From NCBI GenBank assembly GCA_963669155.1, contig OZ022593.1, positions 6,774,368-6,838,367 on the forward strand: DNA of 64,000 nt. Direction: 5' to 3'. This document shows, in pieces, positions 45,169-58,099 of the stretch. Position numbers and translations under genes: made by a program. The notes under the pieces are model-generated. The model was not told where the DNA came from, did not search any database, and saw nothing but the letters and a program-made list of their open reading frames with translations. The stretch is from Arbacia lixula (taxonomy: Eukaryota > Echinodermata > Echinoidea > Arbacioida > Arbaciidae). Numbering within the stretch: position 1 is the stretch's first letter; the number at the start of each line of letters is the position of its first letter.

Positions 45169-45712
45169 TTATTCACAAAATTTCAGGTAGTGAGAGCAGA
45201 ATGTGTTCTTGGATTGGGCATTCTTTACTTGGTTTGGAAGAGCGTTCCAAAGAACTGCACCCTCAAAAGAAAAAGCCTTCCTTCCACTCTCTGTTCTTGT
45301 TTTGGGAACTAGTAAGCCTTTGTTTTCAGCGTTTCTTGTCCTATAGCGATGCACTGTAATGGAAGGTGTAAACATGTTTTGTAAATATGAGGGCGCATTG
45401 CCATTCAAAATGTCAAACATGAGTTTTCCTTTTTGAAATTGCCAGCGTTTTTCCATATCAATCCACTTTAGGCTTCTAAACATTTCAGAGGTTGGTGTGA
45501 GTGTATTGGTCTGTAAAACAATTCTGGCCATCTGTTTGTGTTGTTTGATAAGAATGTCTTTTATCCGATAATTGCAGTTTGTCCATTTTTGCCTTAAAAA
45601 TGTGCCCACTCATGCATGACTGATTGGATTAATGTGATTTTTTTTCACACAGAAGTTAGTAAATAACTTAAGGAACAATCCTGCTAAATTATTTTGCCCG
45701 AAACCTCTTCAA
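45169..45712 (-). pseudogene. LINE ORF2, C-terminal part (CR1/L2-like)
   Basis: A 146-codon frame ends at 45169. It reads LIKQHKQMARIVLQ, TPTSEMFRSLKWIDMEKRW, KLMFDILNGNAPSYLQNMF, HRYRTRNAENKGLLVP and FSFEGAVLWNALPNQVK. This order is the usual region downstream of the reverse transcriptase domain in CR1/L2 elements. Upstream bases to about 45712 continue the similarity with a frame change. The RT domain itself is missing, so this is a 5'-truncated dead copy. It lies in the putative last intron of the TNIP-like gene. Confidence 0.8.
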
Positions 45713-45815
45713 TAAAAAGTTATGCTATTCTGCTTAGGGGTAATTACATTTTTGTTGTGTTTATTATGTAAAAATGTGTTTGATCAATCACTTTGTTCAA
45801 CACATCTCGGCTCAC

Positions 45816-45881
45816 CAAGTATCTCTGACGCCGCACTTCGTTGCAATGGGGGTAGTTCATGTACTCGTGCTCAGCTCGTTG
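45816..45881 (-). CDS. TNIP: TNIP-like exon after UBAN
   Basis: ATACAG acceptor, GTGAGC donor, 66 nt, phase 0 to 0. Encodes QRAEHEYMNYPHCNEVRRQR and YL. The short HxE..YPHC stretch recalls the histidine/proline/tyrosine segment after UBAN in ABIN proteins. Support is splice signals and phase, more than similarity. Confidence 0.5.
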
Positions 45882-48870
45882 CTGTATGATAAATACGAGA
45901 CAAAATAACATCCGGTGTGTTAGTGCTCTCAGCTTTCAATACGACTTTGAGAAAATATCATATTTTTTTTACAATATCTAACATATTATCGTTCTATAGT
46001 TAGTACTCGTGCTGAACTCACGCTCAACATGATAAATGCGAAACAAACACGTCGAGTTTGATGTTGAGCAGTGCGTTCACTGCTTTACATACGAATTTGA
46101 GAAAATATCTTAATTGTTTATGATATTCAACAGATTGTAATTTCCAGTTAATATTTTATTCATCGCGTATACGTTGTGTAAAATCTGAGGTAATGGTAAC
46201 AATATAAATGAAAATATAAATATAAATATAAACAAACAAATGAAAATATGGAAGAAGAGTACTGTGCTCAACATTTCGGTCATACATATATATATATATA
46301 CATAAAGACAAACAAATTGATGAAACACCGGAGAAGAAAAATTATTCGAATTTTTGGTCATGGACCTTTATCAAGAATGAATGAATGAACAATTTACACA
46401 AAAACATGATTGCGTACGACGAGTGTATTTTGAAATGAAACTAGGGCGCTTATTACATATTGTTACGTACTAAACAAGATAGGTGTAAAGTCAAGTATCC
46501 TATATTAGAGTAGAATCCACAGATCGACATGAAGTAAAATTCCTGCACAAATAAGTGAAAATTCCAAAATAAAAATTAGGCGGTAGACCCATTAGGGACC
46601 CTGGATAAAGAAATATAATTACAAATTGTTACGTAGTAAGAAAACACAAACAGCTCCGGCGTTTTATATCTTTATACTGTATGTAGTATATGACAGTTTG
46701 TATGTATATTTCACTTTCATAACGGAGGAACTTACCATTCGTCACCTCTTCAGGACACATTTTCGGTACTCTGCTGCTGCCAAAATGAATAGAAACAAGG
46801 TCTTATAAGAAGAAAAATCCCACCTCTTGGATATCTCTCAACCTCTTCCTGGCCTCCTTGAGATCTTTCTTGAGCGAGTCCACCTGGCCAACCGCCTTCT
46901 CTTGTCTGCTCGTTCCTGCAGGAAGTCTCCGCGGTAGGCATCAAGCTGGGGGGGGGGGGGGGGGAGGGAGGGGGCGTACGGGGGGGTCCAACAACATATA
47001 TCTGTTAACCCTTAGTGTGCCAGAAACAAACTGCTGTTCTATCCTCCATACCACATACAGCCACACATCTGTAATCATTCCCTATTGGCTTATGAGTTAA
47101 AATGAGAACGAGAATAATCATGAAAAGTCGATAATAATGAGGTTACACATATTTTTGTCACAGGTAGCTTATTTTTTTTTGTCTGCGCCTCATGAACATT
47201 TGAAGGGTAAGTCTCCTGTTCGACTTTTTGTTGAAAGCCTAAAACTAAGGCTACCAGCCAAGTTGCCAAACTGATTCTATATCAATTATCTTTAAATCAT
47301 GCTGTCATCATTATGGGACGTTTTAGGGACTCCACAAAAATTGATATTACAGGTGTGTAGGAATATAGGGGAAAATACGCTGCGTAATGCACCGGATTTT
47401 GTTTGTAGTCGTATCCGCTTCCGGTATAGTGTACAAGACATAGTCTATGAGACCAGACGCGGATATTCACTGGAAAACAAATCCGGGATGTCGCTGCGCG
47501 GTATATAGGACGGCTTTCCCCCTATGCTAAGGCTAAAGGCACCTATCCATTGCCACAATACAAATCAAGGATTTACATGCCTTTTAGATCATGCCAGCAT
47601 TCCCCGATTATTTTTTTCCTCTCATTTTACGTGACGTCATCAAATTTACCCTTTTGACATGGACATTTTTGACAGAAATATTTATATGGACCACAGTACA
47701 TATCACGCTGGTCATTGAATTCCTTTGCTATATTCACACCGTATTAACACTATAGAAGTACGCGTGAAGTTCAATTAAAGGCCAACTGTACGGTGATTGT
47801 TTTGCACACATACAGTGCAATCACATATTTGTACCTACAACGCGTGTACATGTAAATGCCAAATAAAAGAAAGGAACCCGAGGTACTCGAAACTAAAATA
47901 CAACTTAAGCTTTCCACGAGTACACTTCAATTTGTATGTATTTCTTGAAATGCCTGTATTGAGCTGATGTAAACAGCACAAGGAGTTGCATCTAACTCTA
48001 AATAGATAACATACATTGCGTACGAAGAAAGAAAATAACATGAGTCCGAAATTCACTTATACCAACCGTTGGGGTGGTATGATCACATCTTAACGTAAAC
48101 TACGTGTTCTAAGCACTTCATTTCCTTTTGCGACCCAAGTACGCTCCTAGTTTCCACATTACCCCAACCCTATTCTATATTATGTGAATGCATTGCCATA
48201 ATGAGTGTACACATTTAGTGTGATCGCGTACTTTGACACCTATGTAGCCATTCCACAAGGCTGCTAGGAATTTTCAATCTGAAATTATGCAATAAATGCG
48301 TCTGGCTGCATTCAGTATAGACTAATCATTCACAATTACGTCCCCGGCTCACCCAAACATAGGATGAAGAGAGAAAGGAGGAGAATGACAGAGCGACTAG
48401 TCTTGTGAGCACGAGACTCTTATTTCCAAATTTGAAGTCACCATTTCCAAAAGCCTTGAATACAGGCTTGAATCTCCATCATTATATGAATATTGCGCAA
48501 TGCCATCTTGGCTAGGGAAATCCCACGCACGTCATGACATTGTCAATATGAAACGTTGCTTCGAAACAACTGTAGTAACAGAATGATGTCGCATTGAAGC
48601 GTATAGTACTTTTGTTTCCATTATTTACTGAAAACTCCAGCAAATATGTTTTACATCAGTGCGTTTCCGTTTAAAAAGTAGCGCATTTGGAAGTAAATGC
48701 ATAATTTACAATCAACCAGTCAGAGAGGAATTATAACTACAAGAATTAATGGTTATGGAAATAGAAGTAGTGATGTTATAGTGCTTGCAGTGGAAGTAAA
48801 GTATCATATTAGAAATTATAGCAGAAGTAGCAGCAGCAGTAGCAGCAGTAGTGCTCGTAGTCGTAGTAGC

Positions 48871-48913
<43 letters not shown>

Positions 48914-48950
48914 TATGCACTAGTAGTAGGAGGAGTAGTAGTAGTAGTAA

Positions 48951-48999
<49 letters not shown>

Positions 49000-50515
49000 C
49001 GTAGTAATTTGATCAGATTAGTACTTAGTAAGAATAGCAGCTACGGTAGCAGCATTATATAAGTAATAAATAGTTTATAGTAGTAGAAGCGGAAGCGCAA
49101 GAAGTATTCATTCTAATGCTATATGGTATATGTTAGTTACTGTAGCTGTAAAAGTAGTACGTAGTAAATAATACACGTAGTAACAGTAATAGCGTTTCTA
49201 ATACTATGATAGTACTTGATTAGGAACATGGAAGTAATGTAACATAAGTCGTAGTATTCAAGTAGTAAAATGAGTGATCGACCACATATCCCCACCCTCA
49301 CACTCTCTCCCCGCTCCCTTCCCCTTGCCATATTTCTGATTATTTTGTTTTCATTCATCAATGTAATTGATAAGATCGTAGTACTAATAGTGCAGTATGA
49401 TGTATAAGTAGTGACTGAAAAGTTTATTTGTTTTCCATAGGTGTTTTTTCAATGTAGTCAATTTTGTGTTCCTCCTAAGAATTGTTACCTTATTGCCAGA
49501 CCCTTTCCCCAAATAAACCAAATAATAGGTGCATTATACATCAACATACAATTCAATTTGACTTAATTCTTATCCTCCAACATGCCATACACTTTGCATG
49601 AAATATATGCAAAGGCTGACTGAGGAGGGTTTGTGACCGCCCCCCCCCCCCCCCTCCTCTTCAATCCCAAGTGCTGATGAAACTTTGTACCACTTGATTA
49701 ATTATAGCGATAACAAAAATATGGGGTGAGCAATTGATTTTTAACCCTTGACCTCAGAGGAGTTTGTGCTCAAAAGTCTTCGATTGATTTACCGTACATG
49801 CAATGACCATCTTTGCATTACTTTTGATATGGGATGAGCAAAGTCGTTTTTTAACCTTTGACCTCAGAGCAATTTGTCCTCAAATATCATCGGTCAATGT
49901 ACCGTATATGCAGGGACCGTATGAAATTTGATTGAAATTGAAAGTGAATATGGGGGCATTTAAGTTCACTTTCCGCAAATTGCGTTGACCATAGACCTTT
50001 TAAACTCAGATAAAATTGGATCTGCATCTACAGCTTGCTAGGCTGCGACAATATCCGCTCGGCCACCGCTTGGCTGATGATAATATGCATATTGAAAAAG
50101 GTTAATATTATGCGTATTTCTTTCATACCTGCTCCCGGAAGAGGATCACCTGGTCCTTGAGTTCCTTCGAAGTCATTTCGGAGGGGCTCTTATCACCATG
50201 GTAACCAACTTTCTCCTTGGAAGGGATCTTTTGACGCCCCTCGCCGTTTGAGAGCTTTTCTGGCTTTCGCTCCATGTTAACGTACATGTTGGGCATGTTG
50301 GGCGGGAAGAAGTGCAGTTCGCACTGCTCCGGATTTTGTGATTCGCGTTTGGTTCGGGTAGATTTGTTGGTTTGTGCCCGTTGCGATGGGTAGTGGTTGT
50401 GCACAACTGGTGCAGTTTTCACCCTACCAGTAGCCTGTCGCTCCATCACCTGTAACGGCGACAAAGTTGGGATCATGAACCCAGGAGACAACACTCATAA
50501 TACATTTGTATTCGT

Positions 50516-50550
<35 letters not shown>

Positions 50551-50765
50551 TTGTCTTGTCCATTTTTATTTGCCTTTCTTTCTACCTCACATTATATTTC
50601 ACGTTTTGTCATCTTCTACACTGTATCACTCTGATCATCTCTTTCTCTCTCTCTCTTATCTCTCTATTTCCAATAAGTATATCAAATATTATATATATTA
50701 TCTATACATTATATATCATATATAACTGTCATATCCCCCTCTCTATCACCCCTCCCCCCCCCCCT

Positions 50766-50798
<33 letters not shown>

Positions 50799-50811
50799 GT
50801 CTCTCTCTTTC

Positions 50812-50848
<37 letters not shown>

Positions 50849-50889
50849 GCTGTATACCTCTACTTGTATGGTACTTTCTTCCCATTTTA

Positions 50890-50922
<33 letters not shown>

Positions 50923-53900
50923 TACACACATGCACGCATACCTCACTGCTTCTCACGCACCACTACTCCTACCCATACGACGACGACGACCACCACCACC
51001 ACTACCACTCCCACCCCCTTCCACTTCCATGCGCTTACATCATTGAGGCGCCGAATCTCCGCAGCCTTCTCGTGTCCGTCCTTCATAGCGGCTCTGAGCT
51101 CGACTTTAGTCTCGTCGTACTTCTCCCGGAGATTGTCCCGGTCTTTGCGGTACTGTTCCGCCGCCGCCTGTCAAGAACGATAACCAATGTTTCACATATG
51201 TCGGTGTCGTTGCTGTCATCGATGATGTTAAATTGTGATCATGTTCATTCTCCTCGTCGGTTGTATAATATGATGATATAGCCTATTCTTTAAATGTGAT
51301 ATATGATAACCCGTAACTCGAGTGATGTGAAAGAGAGTAACTCGATGAGGAAAAGAGACATATACCCGACGTTGGCAGCATCAGTGTCGTAATTTTCATC
51401 GTTGTAATCGGCGTTGCCATTGGCCTTCCACTGTCATTTTCACTGTAAACGTAATTTTCCTTGTTATCAACATTGTCATATGCATGGTAATCGAAATTAT
51501 CGCGTCACTGCTGCGTTATATACCTTCTGCTGTTTCTGCATGGTGTTTGCGTGGAGAAGCGTCTGGTCACATTCCTTCAATTTGCTGTCGAGTCGGTGCT
51601 CGAGGTCGCTGCGGCGTTGGTTTGCTGCGGCGAGTTGAGCCTCGTATTTCTTCAACTCGATGCGGTGCTTGATCGCCTGCTTCTCGCTATAGCGTTCCCA
51701 TGAGTGGTTAACACGATGTAACTGTAAGAACAGAGATAAGGCAACTGCTCACTACGGCCTCATGACCATGACCACCGACCTTTCTGTTGCTGTCTCACAA
51801 TTCCCCATACCGCATAAGAAAACAAAAATGTCCCATGATGCCCCACAAAGCGACACCCGCATTTGTTTACAGTCGAGTCCACTTCCGGTCTCATACACGA
51901 GTACACTTCACCGGAAGCGGGCATGACTGCCACAAAAAAAGCAAATGTGGCTGCGCAGTGTATTCTCGTAAATTCTTAATGTAATTATCGCATAAAAATT
52001 TGATATACAGAACTCCTGATGAATCTGTTTCATTATTTTTAGACAAGTTAAAAAGTTATAAACAAAAGAATACATGTACTATCTATTTACGGATTTTGAT
52101 ATAAATCTAATAAATAAGCCTATTCATATTGTCGAACAGCTTTTGTGACCTGTTATCATCAAATAATATACTATATTCTGTTTTATGTACTTTTGACTTG
52201 AGTGACCATTACACAATATTTGCAGTAACTATCGGCAGTAGCCCACCTGAATATTTTTATTATCAAAGGATTGTAAAATGCGCACTTTAGTACCTCATTA
52301 CATAACTAAGATAGGTCAATAATTGCAGAAATGTTTATGACAAATTTGAGCCCTTACTCAATCAATACATGGTTTAAATTGTATGACTTCCTCTGTACAA
52401 AAGTTATTTATCATTCATGATCAAAGATAAGCATTAGTTAAATATTAAACTATATAAAATGTATAAAAAGAAACATGTCTTATATCAAAAGTACATGAGC
52501 GATCGTACATTAACATATTCAAAACATATAAAAATTGTTTTAAAACTGCATTAAGGAAATGTAAAAGAAACTATCACACCAGAAAATGTAACCAGTTGAA
52601 AGGTGAATAACACATAGAAAGTCAAAGACTAGAGAGCAATGTACAGTCATCAAAGATTATGGTATTGTTATTGAAGAATAGATTCAACGATTCAATATGT
52701 ATTTTATGGAAATATATAAACAGTATGATATAAATCTTCAATCTATCACTAAAACATGATACATTTCGTGATAATTGAAATTGACAATTCTGTTTTTAAA
52801 CAGAGTGATAAAGACATGATTTCAAATTAAAGCCAGATTTCATTCGTATAAATGTTGACGTGAACGGTTGGAAAAAGAATACATGATTAAACTCATGAAT
52901 TATATTGTTAAAAATAGTATTTGATACAAAATGCAGTTTGGATTCAAACAAGGTTATTCAAGAAAAACAGCTCTAATAGAATTTGCAAACACACTTGATC
53001 AAAATATTTTTCGTTGCCATGTTTTCAGATCTTTTAAAAGCTTTTGATTGCATTCATCATCATATCTTATTGCATACGCTCGAATTATATGGTATTAGAA
53101 ACAAGATTCATCAATGGTTTCAGAGTGTTTTTAATCGTTTTAATAAGCGTATTAATAACTGTATTTGAATAATCATATTTACAAATAGGTGTGCAACAAG
53201 GATCGGTTCTCGGTTCATTATTACTCTTAACGATTTTCAATTTGTTAGGTATTATTTCTTGTCAATTATATTTGCTCGTGTCACTTCTCTCTTTATGTCG
53301 GGTAGAGATATAAATGAATAAAAAAGGGTCAATCAACCGTGTAAAATTAATTATTCCATAAGAAATATTATCAATGCTGTAATATACAATCATTTCACCC
53401 CAATTTTCTTATTGTAATATTGTTAGGGTAAATTGTGCTCCCACAATAGTTTTCTTATTCTACAAATGCGTGCAATGAGAGATGTATTTGTAAAGACCAG
53501 CCCCATAGCCATTCTTAACCTCTTTTTAAAAATAAAATGAAAGGTCTACCCATATACGAAATGATTAATTTATAAGTTGTCATATTCATGAATTCACATT
53601 TGAAAGGTGATCTGTTATCGATTTGTACATGTAATAGTGTAATTCATCAGTACAGTAGTAGCGCTCAGGGAAATAACCGCATACGTTATATGTTTTTATG
53701 TTTGTACTTTTTTAAAGTTGGTGTTACGGTTGTTTCGTTATTCATTTTCTTATTATACTGTTATTGTTTTACTTTGAATATGGGAGTGAATTAAAATAAA
53801 AAATGAAATCTCAAAGTAACCATCGCCTCAATGAATCATCTATATGCATTTCTCCACGTACCTCTTTCATGTGATGACGAAGTTTGCAGATTTCTTTATT

Positions 53901-56900
53901 GAGGACATCTTCTACTTCCACAGCATCATCTCGTTCGGGATTCTCAGCTCTTAGCTGAACGGGGGAATACATGACTACATGTTACATCTAGTATGATGTT
54001 TGTCGTTAAAAGGGAAACTTCAAAATGAATATCAAAAGAAAGTTCAATACTGACTTCGATCGTCGAAGGTGTGAGAAGAATAAGGCGAAAACCCATTTTT
54101 ATATGAGTGACAGGTACGAATAAGACCATGCCTAATCATGCCTCTACGTAAAATATTACTCTTATTTCTCCTGTGAAAATATGCAAAAAGAGCGAAACAC
54201 TTAGTAGCTGTGTAAGCAAATATCGTTCAGGTTCGGATTAAAAATTCATTAGAAAACTCGTTGCCTATCAAGTGTTTATTATGCTTGAATGATATGCGCC
54301 TATAATCACAATAATATCTGCGTTAGGAGATATGGGTCCTTTACACTTAATCAGCAAAAGAGAAACTCACCTGGCAGTTTGCACATTGCTTTCCAGGATT
54401 GACTTCCGGTCGGGGCTTATCCAGGGCATCATTGTCTTTGGCCGTTTCATCGTCGTGCAATTTCCTTTAAAACGAAAGAGGAAATTCTACGTCTACTTGT
54501 TTGTTGAACACATTGATTGTTTTACTTATTACGACTCACAGGATATTACCAGTATTATCTACCTGGCATTGTTTATGCTCAAGCAAATGGATTCCGATTT
54601 CCGCTTGTTTTGGAGCAGACCGACTATCCTTTGTTTTTCAATCTGGATCCAACTAGTCATACAGACAAATGGTGCGTCAAGCTTCAGAGATGGTATTAGC
54701 AGCCTTTGTGAACCAGATACGACACTGCTCAATGTGATTTGTATGAAAAATTGTACGTAAATATCGTATTAATGTAGCATTTTCTCCATCGTGTCCCAAT
54801 GGCTACACACGCTTCTCTAGCATTCGTCTAGGGAAACGGTGGGGGGTACGTGATTACTTCCGTTGGGTATTTCTCGGCAATCGTTTCCATGGTAGCACTA
54901 ACGGCTCCCGCAGACGACAAGATCCGATCAGTCGTACGACTCTGCGACGGGCTGAATCGCAGGACCCGGTCATTGGATTTATGCAAGAAGGTGACGTCAT
55001 ATTTCCAGTCGTAGGCCCCTACGGCTCAATACAGAATCGTAGCGAAATCGTATCGTCTGCGGTGGCCTTAATCTGTTTACGGTGATGTAGTCCCATTCTA
55101 AATGTTAACCCAAGCCAACGAGCGTCCACTTTTTTGAGCTATGCCGTTTCACGTTGTCGACGTTTGCAAGCGACATCATCCATGGAACGTGTCAATTCTT
55201 AAATTCGCCGAAAAATGATCTATCCTCGTAAATTCAGTACTGAGTTTTTAGATATGGACTTCTGTCTAGAACTGTCTGAATGAGTTGTGGATTTGCAATC
55301 TCTTCATAGCTTGAATCCTTTGCTCTCAATGATGTACATGCACAGACGTGTGCTCTTATATTATCATCTGTGAATTCCTTTCCACTTGAGAATTTGTTGA
55401 TCCTCCCTTCAATCCATGTTGTGGCACATCAAGTGTTAACTTTATCACTGCTGTGTTTGAGGATATGTGCTGTTCCGGCTCTTTGATCCATGCGACCAGC
55501 TCTTCCATATTTGGATTGCTGAGTGCATGTACTTGCAAAGAGCCTCCGACAAATTCTGATTCGGACCTACGTCTCTTGTCATCACATACAGACACAAGAC
55601 ACGTGTACACAGGAGATATGCGTTGTTTCATATAAGGCAGAGACGGAAGGAGAGTGACCATCAACAACTATGGGGGTGGCGTCAGCAAGATGTTCTGGCA
55701 TCGCATTGCTTGTCATCACGGACTGCTTCCTAGTCACACCATGCTTCAGAAATAAATTAAGTCTATCAACATGTAAGAATCTTATTTGTAGCACTTGATG
55801 TGATTTCGCCCTCTTTGGCAGTGAACTCACAGAGTCTAAATCTCTAAATATATCACACTTCGAACATGTAGAAGAGAAACATACGCAACTTCTGTAACGC
55901 TGTCACCTTTCCGCTATCGTGGCTCAGAAGTTTCTTTCGGACCTTGTCCGTATGTACGTCTCGTGTCTTCGTCAAATTTATTTACCCGAGCATCTTCACT
56001 GTGAACGTAAGTTGTGGGGAAGCTTCGAGACGTCTTCTTTCCTCTGGAAAATCTCCTGCAATCTAAAGTTGAGAGTGCTTCGTGTTTATCTCAACCCCGC
56101 ATTTAACATTAAAGCATTGTGAATGAAATTAACATAAATGACCGCTGACCTTGTGTACATGTCGTGACTAAATAATTAAGCGGAATGAAATGTGAAGTTA
56201 TAAACATTATTGGGCTTTATTTAGTCATACTTTCTATCACGTATTGCCATATTTTCCCTATCTCTCTAAATGTCTCCACCCCTCTCCCCTCACTCTCTTT
56301 CCCCCTCCATCTTTCGCTCTCTCTCTCTCTCTCTCTCTCTCTGTTTCTCTTCTTCTATTCTCTACGTCTCACATACTCTCTGCTGGTATGTCTTCCTCTT
56401 CTCATCCCATCTCTCTATCTCTTTCTTACAAACCAGAATTTCGGCATCTTCCTCCTTTCTCTATTTACCTGATTTCAAGTTCCTGTTTAGCTTGTGACGC
56501 CTCTTTCTGCAGTGCCCTGTTGTCTACTATCAGTCCCTTCACCTTCCCCTATACGAGAAACATAGTCAGATGACGTCACGATGTATATTAGCATGATGAG
56601 AGTATGTACAAAAGCAGTCACATCCGCAAAGCTGTATTACTTTGTATTATCATCAGATGATAAACTATACGCCCTCTGCCATAATGACCATCAAGTTAAT
56701 CAATGACTTCACTGATGCAGTCAGTTTCGCTGAAAGTTGCTGCGTGTTATTTATATCTACAGAACTGAAACAGACTATAGACGATAGCGAACTTCTCGTT
56801 CGTTTTGTTTATCCGACGGCGTCTGTGTATGCTCCTCTCTCCTGCTCTCTCCTTTCGCTTTTTCTTCACTAATGTGATTAATATATTCTATGTAGAATAC

Positions 56901-57152
56901 CAACATGGCCAATGATAACATTTCTACTTACCAAATTCAGGTTAATACATAATCATTAAGTACATGGAAAAACAACATTTACATGAAATGGATAACAAAA
57001 TAACATAAAACCAGAATGCACATATTACTGAAGACATTCAGTCCTCCAATCACCTACCCCCTACCATACCTCCATCCTCTTTTTCTCTCGGTGTCTCTCC
57101 CTCATTCTCTCTGTTTCACTCAGACTCGACTCCCCTTGTTGTTTTCTTACTT

Positions 57153-57183
<31 letters not shown>

Positions 57184-57467
57184 GCCTCTCTCTCTTTCTC
57201 TCTGCATCTCCCTCTCGACGTGTGATACTCTTCCTCTTCTCATTATTTATATTCTCTATCTCTGTCATGATATTCCCCCTCTTTCACTCTTTCTCTATTT
57301 CTGTCGGTATCTGCAAATTCATATCTTTCCTTTGTATTTCACCCTCATTTGTGATATCCTCTCCCTCTCTCTCTCTCTCTCTACACTAATATTCCTTGCT
57401 TTTTATTTTCTCTCCTATGATTTTCTCTTCTAATCCCCTTTTGTCTCTCTCTCTCTCTGTCTCTCTC

Positions 57468-57529
<62 letters not shown>

Positions 57530-58051
57530 ATATGAACGAATCGAAATCTCACCCTCAGCATCTTGAGCTCATCGAACATGAAGAGGACGATGGGCAGGAG
57601 GGTCCTAAGAGCTGTCACGAGACGATTCAGCATTCCACAGTCTCCCTTCGACGCCCCTTCCAGGGCGCCCTCTACCTCGTCCACCAGTGCGTTCACATCG
57701 TCCTCCTCCGACTCTCCGGCAGACTTACCGCTGGCTTCAGGGTTCTTCTGCAAAGCGTGCCATAATCAATAGCGGGATGGCATGTGAGAAAGCGGGGAGC
57801 ATGGGCGAATGTGGTAATGTTATTCGTAAGATGTTGATGCGCATGTGCGAGCCAGAAAACTCCCAGCACTCTTCGACTGCCGTATACTACTCTTACGAAA
57901 GCGCCCTAATGATTGGAGAGTACGGGAGACCGCAAGAACGCTCGGAAATGCTCAGGTATATGCATCAAGGGAGCCCCCCCCCCCCCCCCCCTTCCCCACC
58001 CCCTTCAAGCTTCTTCAAATCCTTGATCATTTAGTCCTAAATCATCTTTCA

Positions 58052-58099
<48 letters not shown>

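Noticed and set aside
48697-49062. Serine-rich open frame
   Set aside because: Translation of an AGT microsatellite; no splice or domain support.
54332-54760. 142-codon plus-strand frame
   Set aside because: Overlaps the TNIP-like exon at 54371-54464 in antisense and shows no family resemblance.
55986-56055. Possible extra TNIP-like exon (acceptor GATTGCAG, donor GTAAAT)
   Set aside because: The splice signals are fair, but including it breaks phase with the next exon at 54371-54464. Joining 56469 directly to 54464 is in phase. It could be an unproductive alternative exon.
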